A DNA stretch of 64,000 nt, taken from NCBI RefSeq assembly GCF_017876405.1, contig NZ_JAGINW010000001.1:1315203-1379202 (forward strand). The letters run 5' to 3'. Origin of the DNA: Kibdelosporangium banguiense (lineage in GTDB: Bacteria; Actinomycetota; Actinomycetes; Mycobacteriales; Pseudonocardiaceae). Under the pieces are notes generated by a model. It searched no databases. It was not told the origin of the DNA and was given only the letters and a program-made list of their open reading frames with translations. The stretch's first letter is position 1, and each line of letters begins with the position of its first letter. The position numbers and the translations under genes were made by a program. Below, in pieces: positions 1 to 8,541 of this stretch.

Positions 1-320
1 TGCATGTCGTGGCCGCACGCGTGCATCACGCCCGGGACCTTGCTCGCGTACGGCAGACCCGTCTTCTCTTCGAGCGGCAACGCATCCATGTCCGCGCGGA
101 GCATGACTGTGGGACCTTCGCCGTTACGCAGCATGCCGACCACGCCCGTACCGCCGACGCCTGTTGTCACCTCATAGCCCAGCGGCGCGAGTGCCTGCGC
201 CACGCGCTCGGCGGTCCGGTGTTCCTGCCTGGACAGCTCCGGGTGCTGATGCAGATCCCGGTAGAAGTCGGCCAAGTCCGTGTACACAGCGGCGACTCTA
301 CTGGTGAGCTGCGGTTTCAC
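1..320 (-). CDS. M20-family amidohydrolase/peptidase, N-terminal part (runs off the window start)
   Basis: The minus strand gives about 106 residues of an M20/M40 aminoacylase-carboxypeptidase family enzyme, a metal-dependent hydrolase of N-acyl amino acids or small amides. Visible family features are an N-terminal FYRDLHQHPELS helix, the metal-site motif LRADMDALP and, at the window edge, MHACGHDMH, whose His and Asp normally bind the paired metal ions. The catalytic C-terminal half lies outside the window. Two GTG starts are possible, at 320 and 287. The longer one keeps the RVAAVYTDL segment seen at the N-terminus of relatives, but its GGAAGG sits too close to be a good ribosome site, so the start is uncertain. 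It is divergent from the gene at 385, sharing a promoter region of about 65 bases. The family call is firm; the substrate is unknown. Confidence 0.85.
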   Translation of the reverse strand, partial: MKPQLTSRVAAVYTDLADFYRDLHQHPELSRQEHRTAERVAQALAPLGYEVTTGVGGTGVVGMLRNGEGPTVMLRADMDALPLEEKTGLPYASKVPGVMHACGHDM

Positions 321-384
321 CCTTCCGGATCACAGGGAAACCGGGTCGCGGTCCGTATCGTTTCAACTACAGGGGGTGTTGCGC

Positions 385-1329
385 ATGGCACTGAGCGTGC
401 ACCTGTTACTGAACCGGTCCGACCTATCCGACCTGCATTCCGTCGGCGACCGGCAGTTCGCTGTCGGCTGGGCACCGCCTCGGGAACTGCTCGTGCCCGA
501 CTTCGGCATACGCGTAGCCGCGAACTCGCGGTACCTGCGCGCAATCGGCCTATCCGACGAGTGGACGCGCGCCCTCGCGCACGACGGTCTTGTGCGCGGC
601 ATGACGAGCTCCCACGCGGTGCACGTGACGCCACGGCAACCGTTGCCGGGGCTGCTGGCGGAGTTACTCGCCCGGTACATGTCGACGCGTTACCGTGCGG
701 AAGTTCCTTTGCTGGACATCATTCACGCGGTCCCGGCGAGCTCGAACGTCATATGGCAGCTGAATCTGACGTTGTCGCAACGGATGCGCGCCGGGCTGCC
801 GGCGGGAAACGACTACAAACAAGCCGAACTGTGGCACCGCGGCGAGTTCTACGTCCTCGCCGATGACCGCTGGTTCCTCGTGGATCGCTTCCACTCAGCG
901 CATTTGGAGGGCGAGCTGGCCGGAATCCCGGACATCACCGGGGAACTGACGCTGCATCCGCACGTTTCCCTTGCCCACCATGCCGATCTGCTCACCCGTG
1001 ACATGGACCTCGTGTTCACCACGCCGTCGTTCGCGCGCGGCAGCGCCACCGCCAAGCGTTACCGTGAATGGCCGACATGCCAGGCCGAACTGACCGGGAT
1101 CCACCAACAGAACTGGCCCTCCGCGGTGGCACGCGAACCGCGGTTCGTCTACGCGCTGGCGACTTCTCGCCCGGGCCAGCTGCCGTTCTTCAGCAAAGTC
1201 AGTCTGCTGCACCACATCGACCGCATCCAGGCCGGCGGATTCGAGGTCGCGTTCGCCCGCCAGCCGATCCCGTCGGGAAATGTGCCCGAACCCCGTAACG
1301 AAAGTCTGCCCGTAAGGGACCCCAAGTAG
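385..1329 (+). CDS. DUF6119/TIGR04141-like protein (orphan, possible defence-associated)
   Basis: A 314-aa protein starting at ATG 385 behind a GGGGG ribosome site. No enzyme motif or membrane segment is visible. Its centre, roughly residues 160-180 (GEFYVLADDRWFLVDRFHSA and the following AGIPDI), resembles the W-Y-x-V-D segment of the sporadically distributed TIGR04141/DUF6119 proteins, which occur in variable genome regions. At 314 aa it is clearly shorter than the 500-600 aa I recall for that family, so it could be a short subfamily or only a distant relative. Two in-frame TTA leucine codons occur (near 406 and 661), rare in this GC background, so translation may depend on a UUA-reading tRNA. 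It is flanked by unrelated housekeeping-type genes and no operon partner is visible. The gene is very likely real; the family call is tentative. Confidence 0.6.
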   Translation: MALSVHLLLNRSDLSDLHSVGDRQFAVGWAPPRELLVPDFGIRVAANSRYLRAIGLSDEWTRALAHDGLVRGMTSSHAVHVTPRQPLPGLLAELLARYMSTRYRAEVPLLDIIHAVPASSNVIWQLNLTLSQRMRAGLPAGNDYKQAELWHRGEFYVLADDRWFLVDRFHSAHLEGELAGIPDITGELTLHPHVSLAHHADLLTRDMDLVFTTPSFARGSATAKRYREWPTCQAELTGIHQQNWPSAVAREPRFVYALATSRPGQLPFFSKVSLLHHIDRIQAGGFEVAFARQPIPSGNVPEPRNESLPVRDPK

Positions 1330-1400
1330 GGGCGCATATGGGTGCATGACCTCGTGAGATCCATGTATTAATGGATCAGGGGCGACGCGGGGAGGCGATC

Positions 1401-2177
1401 ATGGGTGTATTGCGGAACATGCGTATCGCCGCCATGACCGTCGGCACGCTCGGCGGACTGTCCGGGGTGATGTACGGGCTGCTCACCGGCCAGGGCAAGC
1501 GGGCCCGCACCCTGATCGGACGGCCCACAAAGGACCCCCACCTGGCGGACGGGACGTATCCCGGGCCCGGCCCGAACCCCCTGCGGTTCGCCGTGCTCGG
1601 TGACTCGCTGGCCGCCGGGCTCGGCGCCGAACATGCCTCGAACCTGCCCGGCGTCCTGCTCGCACGCGGCCTGGCCGAGGAATGTGGACGGCCCGTGCAG
1701 CTCAAGACGTACGCACGCGTCGGCGCGAACACGCGGACATTCATCACCCAGGTCGACCAGGCCGTCGCCGACCCACCCGATGTCGCACTCGTCATCATCG
1801 GCGGCAACGACGTGACCGGAAAGATGCGGGTGCGTACATCCGCCGCCCTCCTGGGCATCGAGGTCGCACGGTTGCGGACCGCGGGCGCGGCCGTCGTCGT
1901 CGCGACCTGCCCCGACCTCGGCACCATCAGGCCGATTCCGCAGCCCCTCCGGACCGTCGTGCGCCGCTGGGGACGGATGCTCGCGAAGGCTCAGCAACGC
2001 GCTGTCCACCGCGCCGGCGGCGTCGCCGTGTCCGTGGCAGACCTGGTGTCACCTGAATTCCACATTCGGCATTCAGAACTCTTCAGCCCGGACAGGTTCC
2101 ACCCGAACGGCGCCGGCTACCGCCACGCGGCGAACATTCTGCTCGCGCCGCTGTGTACAGCTGTCCGAGTGACCTAG
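1401..2177 (+). CDS. SGNH/GDSL-family esterase (lipase-like)
   Basis: A 258-aa hydrolase with an N-terminal hydrophobic segment (about residues 7-27) that may export or anchor it. The SGNH blocks are clear: block I GDSLAAG with the nucleophile Ser69, block III GGND with Asn136, and block V DRFHPNGAGY with Asp231 and His234, so the catalytic machinery is complete. Such enzymes hydrolyse acyl esters of lipids or polysaccharides; the substrate cannot be read from sequence. The ATG at 1401 is preferred over one 30 bases upstream because GGGGAGG (about 1389-1395) sits 5-6 bases before it. It stands alone between the orphan gene at 385 and the thiolase. Confidence 0.88.
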   Translation: MGVLRNMRIAAMTVGTLGGLSGVMYGLLTGQGKRARTLIGRPTKDPHLADGTYPGPGPNPLRFAVLGDSLAAGLGAEHASNLPGVLLARGLAEECGRPVQLKTYARVGANTRTFITQVDQAVADPPDVALVIIGGNDVTGKMRVRTSAALLGIEVARLRTAGAAVVVATCPDLGTIRPIPQPLRTVVRRWGRMLAKAQQRAVHRAGGVAVSVADLVSPEFHIRHSELFSPDRFHPNGAGYRHAANILLAPLCTAVRVT

Positions 2178-2260
2178 CTCCCGTGGCGAAGTGGCGTCGC
2201 AGGCCTAAGCTGACTGGCGAGTAACTTCCGGTGCTTTTCCGGCAGCAAAGGAGCTATGCC

Positions 2261-3481
2261 ATGCCCGAGGCCGTAATCGTCTCGGCCGCCCGGTCGCCGA
2301 TCGGACGTGCCGGCAAGGGATCGCTGGTCGACATCAGGCCCGACGACCTGGCAGTGCAGATCGTGCGGGCGGCGCTGGACAAGGTGCCGCAGCTGGACCC
2401 GGCGCAGATCGACGACCTGATCCTGGGCTGCGGCCTGCCCGGCGGTGAGCAGGGCTTCAACATGGGCCGGGTGCTCGCCGTCGAGCTCGGCTACGACCAC
2501 CTGCCCGGGTGCACGGTCACCCGCTACTGCGCGTCGAGCCTGCAGTCCGCGCGGATGGCCTTCCACGCCATCAAGGCAGGCGAAGGCGACGTGTTCATCA
2601 GCGCAGGCGTCGAGACCGTCTCCCGGTTCGCCAAGGGCAGCTCCGACTCGTGGCCAGACACCCACAACCCGCTGTTCGCCGACGCCAAGGCCCGGACAGC
2701 CGCAACCGCCGAACACGGCTCCGACGAGTGGCACGACCCGCGCGAAGACGACCAGATCCCGGACGTCTACATCGCCATGGGCCAGACCGCGGAAAACCTC
2801 GCACTGCTGAAAGACGTCACCCGCGAGGACATGGACCACTTCGGCGTGCGCTCCCAGAACCTGGCCGAGAAAGCCATCGCCGACGGCTTCTGGGCCAAGG
2901 ACATCACCCCGATCACCCTGCCCGACGGCACAGTCGTCTCAGCCGACGACGGCCCCCGCGCAGGCGTCACCTACGAGAAGACCTCGACTCTCAAGCCCGT
3001 CTTCCGCCCCGACGGCCGCGTCACCGCCGGCAACTGCTGCCCACTGAACGACGGCGCGGCAGCCCTGGTGATCATGAGTGACACCAAGGCGGCTTCGCTC
3101 GGCATCACGCCCCTGGCCCGGATCGTGTCGACCGGTGTCTCAGGTCTTTCCCCCGAGATCATGGGTCTCGGCCCGGTGGAGGCTTCCAAGCAGGCGCTTG
3201 CTCGCGCTGGCATGTCCATCGGCGACATCGACCTCGTGGAGATCAACGAGGCCTTCGCCGCCCAGGTCATCCCCTCCTACCGAGACCTCGGCATCGACAT
3301 CGACCGCCTGAACGTCAACGGCGGCGCCATCGCCGTCGGCCACCCCTTCGGCATGACCGGCGCCCGCATCGCCACCACCCTCATCAACTCCCTCCAGCAC
3401 CACGACAAGCAGTTCGGCCTGGAGACGATGTGCGTCGGCGGCGGCCAAGGCATGGCCATGGTCCTCGAACGCCTCAGCTGA
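2261..3481 (+). CDS. acetyl-CoA C-acetyltransferase (thiolase)
   Basis: A 406-aa thiolase catalysing the reversible condensation or cleavage of acyl-CoA and acetyl-CoA, in beta-oxidation or in biosynthetic acetoacetyl-CoA formation. The acyl-accepting Cys90 lies in [10 protein letters not shown], His361 in the [11 protein letters not shown] block, and the second catalytic Cys391 in MCVGGGQG. Length and motif order match the degradative/biosynthetic thiolase family. The start at ATG 2261 follows AAAGGAG (2247-2253). It is monocistronic: a strong hairpin terminator begins 12 bases after the stop. Sequence alone does not separate FadA-like from AtoB-like roles. Confidence 0.95.
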   Translation: MPEAVIVSAARSPIGRAGKGSLVDIRPDDLAVQIVRAALDKVPQLDPAQIDDLILGCGLPGGEQGFNMGRVLAVELGYDHLPGCTVTRYCASSLQSARMAFHAIKAGEGDVFISAGVETVSRFAKGSSDSWPDTHNPLFADAKARTAATAEHGSDEWHDPREDDQIPDVYIAMGQTAENLALLKDVTREDMDHFGVRSQNLAEKAIADGFWAKDITPITLPDGTVVSADDGPRAGVTYEKTSTLKPVFRPDGRVTAGNCCPLNDGAAALVIMSDTKAASLGITPLARIVSTGVSGLSPEIMGLGPVEASKQALARAGMSIGDIDLVEINEAFAAQVIPSYRDLGIDIDRLNVNGGAIAVGHPFGMTGARIATTLINSLQHHDKQFGLETMCVGGGQGMAMVLERLS

Positions 3482-3492
3482 GTTTCTTTGCC

Positions 3493-3528
3493 TGCCGCGA
3501 CGGGGCCTCCCGTCGCGGCATTTTCTTT
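3493..3528 (+). terminator. intrinsic terminator after the thiolase gene
   Basis: A perfect 12-bp inverted repeat (TGCCGCGACGGG and its complement, 3493-3504 and 3509-3520) with a 4-base loop is followed by TTTTCTTT. It lies between convergent genes and so also bounds the minus-strand gene ending at 3530. Confidence 0.92.
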
Positions 3529-3529
3529 G

Positions 3530-3829
3530 TCACGGCTGTTCGGCTTTCGGGACGTACTCCGTCTCCTGGCACCAGACGACTTCTTCGATGTGCAGGGCGG
3601 TGCAGGCGTCGAATCTGCTGTTGTCGTCGAGTTCGGTCAGGAAGGCCGCGTACCAGCCATCCCGGGCGATGCCGGTCGTCAACCGTTCCAGCGCCCAAGG
3701 GCGTAGACCCTGCCTTAGCTCCTCCAACTGTGTCTCCAGTGGATCGACTGGCAACACGTGACCGACCTCGTACCGCTGGCCCATCGTTCCTCGGTTCTTC
3801 GATTCGCAGAGCACGTAGGCGAGCCGCAC
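3530..3829 (-). CDS. hypothetical protein, 99 aa
   Basis: A small soluble acidic protein starting [14 protein letters not shown] and ending [16 protein letters not shown] do not recognise the family, and no motif or signal peptide is visible. The GTG at 3829 is chosen over an upstream ATG (3853) because GGGGAGGG sits 7 bases before the GTG and the ATG would include that ribosome site. A perfect 9-bp-arm palindrome (3855-3875) lies just upstream and overlaps the likely promoter, so the gene is probably under repressor control. It is divergent from the XRE regulator at 4094. Confidence 0.6.
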   Translation of the reverse strand: MRLAYVLCESKNRGTMGQRYEVGHVLPVDPLETQLEELRQGLRPWALERLTTGIARDGWYAAFLTELDDNSRFDACTALHIEEVVWCQETEYVPKAEQP

Positions 3830-3854
3830 CGGGAATCCCTCCCCTGTAAACATT

Positions 3855-3875
3855 GCTCAGTAAGTATTACTGAGC
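3855..3875. promoter_or_regulatory. perfect palindrome, candidate operator
   Basis: Arms GCTCAGTAA (3855-3863) and TTACTGAGC (3867-3875) are separated by GTA. The site lies 26-46 bases upstream of the GTG at 3829, where a promoter for that gene is expected, in an AT-rich patch of otherwise GC-rich DNA. The 9-3-9 form fits a dimeric helix-turn-helix protein; the neighbouring XRE regulator is one candidate. A TCAGTAAG half-site recurs inside the XRE gene near 4543. Confidence 0.5.
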
Positions 3876-4093
3876 GAGTATGACCGCAGCAGTCTCGCTC
3901 GATAACCGTGCGACTGAAAGAGTGCCCGTTCGAGTGAACGAGATGCCATCCGGCAAACCTGATCCACAAGACTTGCCACGCTGGTCGGCACGGACTCCGC
4001 CTCCCGGACGGTCCGGGCGAAGATCGAGACGCAGTCCAGGCTCCGGCGCGGACCAGCCGTCGGACCACCACGGATGATCAGGAAGGGACACAG

Positions 4094-4963
4094 GTGCCCA
4101 GGGACTCGGCGGCTCAACCGCCCATGCTCAGCCCGACCGTGGGCAGGCGGTGGCTGGCACAGGAAATTCGCCGGCTGCGTGAGGCCGCTGGACTGACACA
4201 GTCCGACCTCGCCAAACGGCTGCGCTGCAACGCCACCAAGATCGTGCACATCGAGACCATGCGCAATCCGATGAACGGCCCGGACCTGGAGGTGCTGCTG
4301 CCGTTCCTCGGTGTGCCGGACGAGCGGGTGGACTGGTACCTGCAGGTGTGCGACCTGTCCAAGCAGAAAGGCTGGTGGGACGGAAACCAGGCGATCCCCG
4401 GCTGGTTCTCGCTCTACGTGGGCCTGGAGTGGGGCGCCCGGGAGGTCCTCTCGTGGGACATGGGCTACGTCCCTGGCCTCTTGCAAAGTAAGACTTACAT
4501 AGAGGAGATGCTTCGCTACACCGGCTCGGATGAAGCCGTACTCAGTAAGGTTGACGCCCGCCTCCGTCGGCAGGAAGCGTTGCACCGTAAGACTGACCCG
4601 CTGAGGGTGCACGCGATCATCGATGAGGCTGTGCTTCGGCGTGTTATCGGCGATGTGCAGACCATGCGGGTCCAACTGCGCCACCTGGCCGCGCTCACCG
4701 AACTGCCGAACGTCACGGTCCAGGTGATGCCGTTCGCCAACTCCGGCCACCGAGGCTCTCTAGGCTCGTTCCGTTGGCTCGGTTTTCCGCAGAAGGGTGA
4801 CCCGGGGGCGGTCTATCTGGAAAATCAGAACGGTGGGCTGTTCCTGGAGAAGCCAGAAGAGCTGAGTCTGTTCCTCAAGGATTTCGCGGACCTGGCCGCT
4901 CAAGCGATCACCCCTGAAGACAGCTTCACCTTCATCGCCAAGCGAGCAAAGGATTTCCGATGA
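4094..4963 (+). CDS. XRE-family HTH regulator with DUF5753
   Basis: A 289-aa DNA-binding protein. The N-terminal helix-turn-helix spans about residues 20-75 (LAQEIRRLREAAGLTQSDLA). It is followed by the DUF5753 domain typical of actinomycete Scr1/WhiJ-like regulators, recognisable from the YVPGLLQSKTYIEEML and VTVQVMPFANSGHRG blocks. Length matches the family (about 280 aa). The GTG start at 4094 follows GGAAGG with 7-base spacing. Its stop overlaps the DUF397 gene's start by 4 bases (ATGA), the usual arrangement for these pairs, which recur in many copies in actinomycetes with roles in development and antibiotic control. The target genes are unknown. Confidence 0.93.
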   Translation: MPRDSAAQPPMLSPTVGRRWLAQEIRRLREAAGLTQSDLAKRLRCNATKIVHIETMRNPMNGPDLEVLLPFLGVPDERVDWYLQVCDLSKQKGWWDGNQAIPGWFSLYVGLEWGAREVLSWDMGYVPGLLQSKTYIEEMLRYTGSDEAVLSKVDARLRRQEALHRKTDPLRVHAIIDEAVLRRVIGDVQTMRVQLRHLAALTELPNVTVQVMPFANSGHRGSLGSFRWLGFPQKGDPGAVYLENQNGGLFLEKPEELSLFLKDFADLAAQAITPEDSFTFIAKRAKDFR

Positions 4964-5268
4964 AATCGACCCCCTCGGCATTAACCGGAGCCACGTGGCG
5001 CAAGAGCAGCTTCAGCGGCCCCAACGGCGGCGAGTGCGTCGAAGTCGCAGTCACACCCGAACTGATCGGCATCCGCGACAGCAAGGACCCCGTCTGGCGG
5101 AAGAGCACCTTCAGCAACGGCGAGGGTGGCGACTGCGTTGAAGTCGCCGTGAGCGACGACACCGCTGGAGTGCGGGACAGCAAGGATGCCGAAGGTCCGG
5201 CGTTGGTCTTCGGCATCCGGGCATGGACAGCATTCCTCGCCGAGCAACCGCAAAGGTTCAGTCGGTGA
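4960..5268 (+). CDS. tandem DUF397 protein
   Basis: A 102-aa protein holding two DUF397 units: WRKSSFSGPNGGECVEVAV followed by GIRDSKDP, then WRKSTFSNGEGGDCVEVAV followed by GVRDSKDA. Usual DUF397 proteins have one unit of about 60 aa, so this is an internal duplication. It is translationally coupled to the XRE regulator by a 4-base overlap; in this family the small partner is thought to modulate the regulator. A TTA codon occurs near 4981. The 3' end overlaps the convergent EspG-like gene by 11 bases. Confidence 0.93.
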   Translation: MKSTPSALTGATWRKSSFSGPNGGECVEVAVTPELIGIRDSKDPVWRKSTFSNGEGGDCVEVAVSDDTAGVRDSKDAEGPALVFGIRAWTAFLAEQPQRFSR

Positions 5269-5908
5269 TCAGCGGGGCGAGCATGTTGGCTATTCGGGTG
5301 CGGGTGGCTGGGGTGTAGGTGATCCAGTTGTTGCGGGCGTAGGAGATGTAGCGGCCGGCGTCTGTGTCGAACCAGGTTAGTTCCATGGGCCAGGTTTTCT
5401 TTGTGCCTGTGCCGGTGGAGAGGCTGAGCTGGCCGAAGCGGTGGCGGGGCCTGTTCAGATATGCGCTGGCTTGGTCGCAGGGTTCGCCTGCGGTGAAGGT
5501 TACTGATTGGCCTGGGCCGGGTTTTTCGTCGGGCAGCAGGTCGATCATGCCTCGGATTACTCCGTCGGTTTGGTCGACTGCGAGGAGTTGGCCGGTTTGG
5601 CGGAGGCGGACTGCGCGGGATGTTGTGCCGGCTACGAGGACGCGGAACTCCTCTGTGTCTGAGATGCCGACCATTGCGAGCGCGGTGTTGTGGTGGGCCA
5701 TGGTTTTCAGAGCGGATTCGACTTCTGGTGCGGGGTTTCCTCGGTGGGCGAGGCCACGTTCTTCCAAGTCCTCCAGTACCGCGGCGCGGATTCGGGAGCG
5801 TTCCTCCTGAGTCACTCCGTTGTATGGCACCGTGAATGGGTACGTTGACGATTCCAGGCCGAGTTGCTCTCGCAGGATGTCCACGGCCGCCAGTGACAGG
5901 GTGAACAT
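5258..5908 (-). CDS. EspG-family ESX secretion-associated protein
   Basis: A 216-aa cytosolic protein resembling the EspG family, chaperones that hold PE/PPE-type substrates before type VII secretion. Family-like features are the N-terminal LSLAAVDILREQLGL, the TVPYNGVTQEERSRI segment and a beta-rich C-terminal half. It is encoded directly downstream of the PPE-like gene with a 1-base overlap (TGATG). ATG 5908 has better spacing to GGAG than ATG 5911. No ESX membrane or ATPase components are present in the window, so the trio must use machinery encoded elsewhere. Confidence 0.8.
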   Translation of the reverse strand: MFTLSLAAVDILREQLGLESSTYPFTVPYNGVTQEERSRIRAAVLEDLEERGLAHRGNPAPEVESALKTMAHHNTALAMVGISDTEEFRVLVAGTTSRAVRLRQTGQLLAVDQTDGVIRGMIDLLPDEKPGPGQSVTFTAGEPCDQASAYLNRPRHRFGQLSLSTGTGTKKTWPMELTWFDTDAGRYISYARNNWITYTPATRTRIANMLAPLITD

Positions 5909-7251
5909 CATTCTCCGATCACCGGTTTCGAGGTTTGCTCGTCCGTGCCGAAGATTTCGTTCGGGTCCGGTTCGACCAGGTATTCCGGGCGGGTGTGTTC
6001 GTAGTCGTCCTCGCCTTTGCCTTGGCCTCCCATTGGCATGCCGCCGAACGCGCCGGGGCGGCCGGCGGGGCCACCTGTGCGGGCAGCAGTTGATGCTCCA
6101 GGTGCGACGCGTTCAGGGCCTGGCGTGGCGAAACCTGCGCGGGCACCCGGGTTCTGCAGTGGCGCGGCGAATCCGGCGCCGCCACCACCACTCGGCGAGT
6201 ACGAGCTGCCACTAGAAAAGCCGGACCCCGAGCCGAAACTACCTGGCTGATAGGTCGACGACATGGGCTGGAAATTCTGCTGGCTTGTGCTGGAATCCGG
6301 GGTTGTGACGCCACCCGGCCGCACTGTGGGCATGTCGACGGGTTTCACGGGAGTCGGTTGCTGCTGCTGTGTACCCGAATCGCGTTGCGGCACACTGGAA
6401 TTGGGCCCGGGGATCTGGTTCTGCTGCACTTCGTCCAGCTTGTCCGGCTGGTTGACGCCTTGTGGTGCGTCGAGTTGCGTGACGAGGTTCTGGTTTGGCG
6501 GTGGGGAACCGGCCATTGTGGGCGGTGGGGCGAACGCGGGCATGGTGGCCGCGTAGTCGATCAGCGCTTTGTCGTATTTCTCGACCATTTCCGCGGCCTG
6601 CCGGTGCGCTGCTTCCTGCGCGGCCGCGTTCTCGCGCAATTGGGACATCGCCTGTTGCTGGGCGGCGGGGTCTGTCTGCTGGTTCGCCTGTTGCAAAGCG
6701 TCGGACATCGAGAAGTCCACTGGCGGCGGCAGACTGTTCTTGATGTCCGCGGCCAGCTGGGCTTTCGCGGTCAGCCGGTTGCCTGCGAGTTGCGCGCCCT
6801 GGGCCACCGAGTTGAACCAGTTGCCCAGCTGGCCGGTGAACTCACGGGCTTTGTCCGCGCTGGTTCCCTGCCATTCCGACGCGCTTTTCGTGACCGACTT
6901 GACCAGTGCGTCACCGAGTTCCACGAAGGCGTTGCCGAGTTTGGTCCAGGACGAGCCGATTGTGCCGACCTGACCGGGGTCGTTGCGGCCTTCGACCATC
7001 GCCTTGAGGGCCTCGTGCGAGTACCCGAGATAGTTCGGGCTGGGCGCGTCCCCCAGTTCCCGGTATTCCGCGCCTTCCTGCAGACGCTCGCCCTGGCTCT
7101 CGGTTTTCTTGTGCAGGCTCTTTTCCTGCTCGGCCAGTTTCTTCTGATCGGCGGCGTACCTCTTGGTGCCGGGTTTGTCACCGGCGTGGTCTTCCTGGGC
7201 CTTGTGCAGCTTGCGGAAGGAGTCTGCGAGGTTCTGCTCTTTCTCTGTCAT
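5908..7251 (-). CDS. PPE/WXG100-like secreted protein
   Basis: A 447-aa protein with a helical N-terminal half (residues about 1-240) containing a WQG motif (EWQGTSADKA), the helix-turn-helix signature of WXG100/PPE substrates. A long Pro/Gly/Ser/Gln-rich disordered region follows (about 255-415). The end, DPNEIFGTDEQTSKPVIGE, is of a type common in Pseudonocardiales PPE-like proteins. It is probably exported through an ESX system with help from the adjacent EspG. The start overlaps the stop of the upstream 124-aa gene by 4 bases (ATGA). Function outside the cell is unknown. Confidence 0.82.
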   Translation of the reverse strand: MTEKEQNLADSFRKLHKAQEDHAGDKPGTKRYAADQKKLAEQEKSLHKKTESQGERLQEGAEYRELGDAPSPNYLGYSHEALKAMVEGRNDPGQVGTIGSSWTKLGNAFVELGDALVKSVTKSASEWQGTSADKAREFTGQLGNWFNSVAQGAQLAGNRLTAKAQLAADIKNSLPPPVDFSMSDALQQANQQTDPAAQQQAMSQLRENAAAQEAAHRQAAEMVEKYDKALIDYAATMPAFAPPPTMAGSPPPNQNLVTQLDAPQGVNQPDKLDEVQQNQIPGPNSSVPQRDSGTQQQQPTPVKPVDMPTVRPGGVTTPDSSTSQQNFQPMSSTYQPGSFGSGSGFSSGSSYSPSGGGGAGFAAPLQNPGARAGFATPGPERVAPGASTAARTGGPAGRPGAFGGMPMGGQGKGEDDYEHTRPEYLVEPDPNEIFGTDEQTSKPVIGE

Positions 7252-7622
7252 GCGCTCGACCCTTTGATCAGGCCGCTGCTGTTCTCGTCGGAGCTCTCGT
7301 AGCTGTCCATCGCCGTGCTGATGCCGGCTTCCAGATCGTCGAGCACCTGCTCGGCCTGGGTGAGCACCTCACGCAGCGACTGCTCGTCGCCCGCAGCCAC
7401 CAGCCGGTCGTGATCCGAGACGAACTTGCCGCCCGGCGTGTTGCTCAGGTACGGCTCGCGGTCGATCTGCTGCAGGGTCTTGCGGTGCGCCTCAAGCTCC
7501 GCACGGACCTTGCTGATCGCGTCCATGATCGGCCGGCCACCCTCCTCGGTGACCATGAAACCGCCCGCGCTCGCCGCCTCCACGAGGTTCTTGGGCGGTG
7601 CGGGAACCATCTTGCTCGCCAT
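7248..7622 (-). CDS. small ESX-associated helical protein
   Basis: A 124-aa, mostly helical acidic protein, first gene of the three-gene ESX-associated operon (this gene, PPE-like, EspG-like), all overlapping by 1-4 bases. It has no signal peptide. Helices flank a YLSNTPGGKFVSDHD turn, which suggests a WXG100/EspC-like size and fold, but there is no WXG motif. GGGGG lies just upstream of ATG 7622. It probably pairs with the PPE-like protein; this is inferred from position. Confidence 0.7.
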   Translation of the reverse strand: MASKMVPAPPKNLVEAASAGGFMVTEEGGRPIMDAISKVRAELEAHRKTLQQIDREPYLSNTPGGKFVSDHDRLVAAGDEQSLREVLTQAEQVLDDLEAGISTAMDSYESSDENSSGLIKGSSA

Positions 7623-7687
7623 GACACCCCCTTCTGCTCACCCTGCAAGAGCAGCGGGACGGGCGCCGGGTTCCCATCGAAAAGAAA

Positions 7688-7716
7688 AAAGCCCGGCGAA
7701 CTTCTCGCCGGGCTTT
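7688..7716 (-). terminator. intrinsic terminator of the BI-1/YccA gene
   Basis: A 12-bp perfect stem (AAAGCCCGGCGA and complement, 7688-7699 and 7705-7716) with a 5-base loop. On the minus strand it is followed by a T-rich run (7681-7690), 16 bases past the stop of the minus-strand gene. Confidence 0.92.
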
Positions 7717-7731
7717 CCTCACTCACTCGGG

Positions 7732-8541
7732 TCAGTCGCTGTTGAGAATCCAGAGCAGACGCAGGATCTCGACGTACAGCCAGACCAGGGTCATGGTCAG
7801 GCCGAACGCGGCGTACCAGGCGAACTTCGCCGGCATGCCCTGGCGGATCATCTGATCCGCCTGGTCGAAGTCCAGCAGCAGCCAGAACGCCGCCAGACCG
7901 ATCATCACGAGGCTGAAGATGACGGCCAGCGGGCCGTTGCTCCGGATGCCCATGTCGACACCGAACATCCACAGCACCAGGTTGACCAGCACGAGCGCCA
8001 GGGCGCCCATGGTCACACCGATGATCCACTTGGTCAGCTTGGGCGTGACCTTGACCGCGCCGGTCTTGTAGACCACCAGCATCACGCCGAACACCAGACC
8101 GGTACCCAGCAGCGCCTGCAGCGCCACGCCGGGCAGGAACCGCTGCACGACACCGGTGATGGCGCCGAGGAACACACCTTCGGCCACCGCGTACAGCATG
8201 ATCAGCGGCGGGCTGGGCTCACGCTTGAAGCTGTTGACCAGGCCGAGGATGAACCCGACGATGCCGCCGCCGATCGCCAGCGGGACCGCCAGCGTCAGGT
8301 CGTTCAGCACCACGACGGCGGTGATGATGCCCACCAGCAGGACAGTGCCCAGCGTGGTGGCGGTCTTCATCACGACGTCGTCGACAGTGATCGGGCGATC
8401 GGCCGATGTGGGCGGAGCCTGGTCGGTTCCGTATCCGGGTACCCCGCCCTGGGGGTAGCCCTGCGGGCTGCCAAAGCCCGCGTATCCGGCGTTTCCGCGG
8501 GTCGCCAAGTTGCGGAACGCGGGGTTGCTCGAAGAACGCAC
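7732..8541 (-). CDS. Bax inhibitor-1/YccA family membrane protein
   Basis: A 269-aa integral membrane protein with about seven transmembrane segments over residues 60-265, preceded by a Gly/Tyr/Pro-rich cytosolic N-terminus, the layout of actinobacterial BI-1/YccA (UPF0005) proteins. Acidic residues within the late helices (LLLDFDQADQMI) match the conserved charged pair of this family, some members of which are pH-sensitive calcium leak channels. The GTG start at 8541 (MRSSSNPAFRNL) is chosen because GGAGG lies 5 bases before it and relatives begin the same way. An in-frame ATG at 8553 would overlap that ribosome site. Confidence 0.92.
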   Translation of the reverse strand: MRSSSNPAFRNLATRGNAGYAGFGSPQGYPQGGVPGYGTDQAPPTSADRPITVDDVVMKTATTLGTVLLVGIITAVVVLNDLTLAVPLAIGGGIVGFILGLVNSFKREPSPPLIMLYAVAEGVFLGAITGVVQRFLPGVALQALLGTGLVFGVMLVVYKTGAVKVTPKLTKWIIGVTMGALALVLVNLVLWMFGVDMGIRSNGPLAVIFSLVMIGLAAFWLLLDFDQADQMIRQGMPAKFAWYAAFGLTMTLVWLYVEILRLLWILNSD

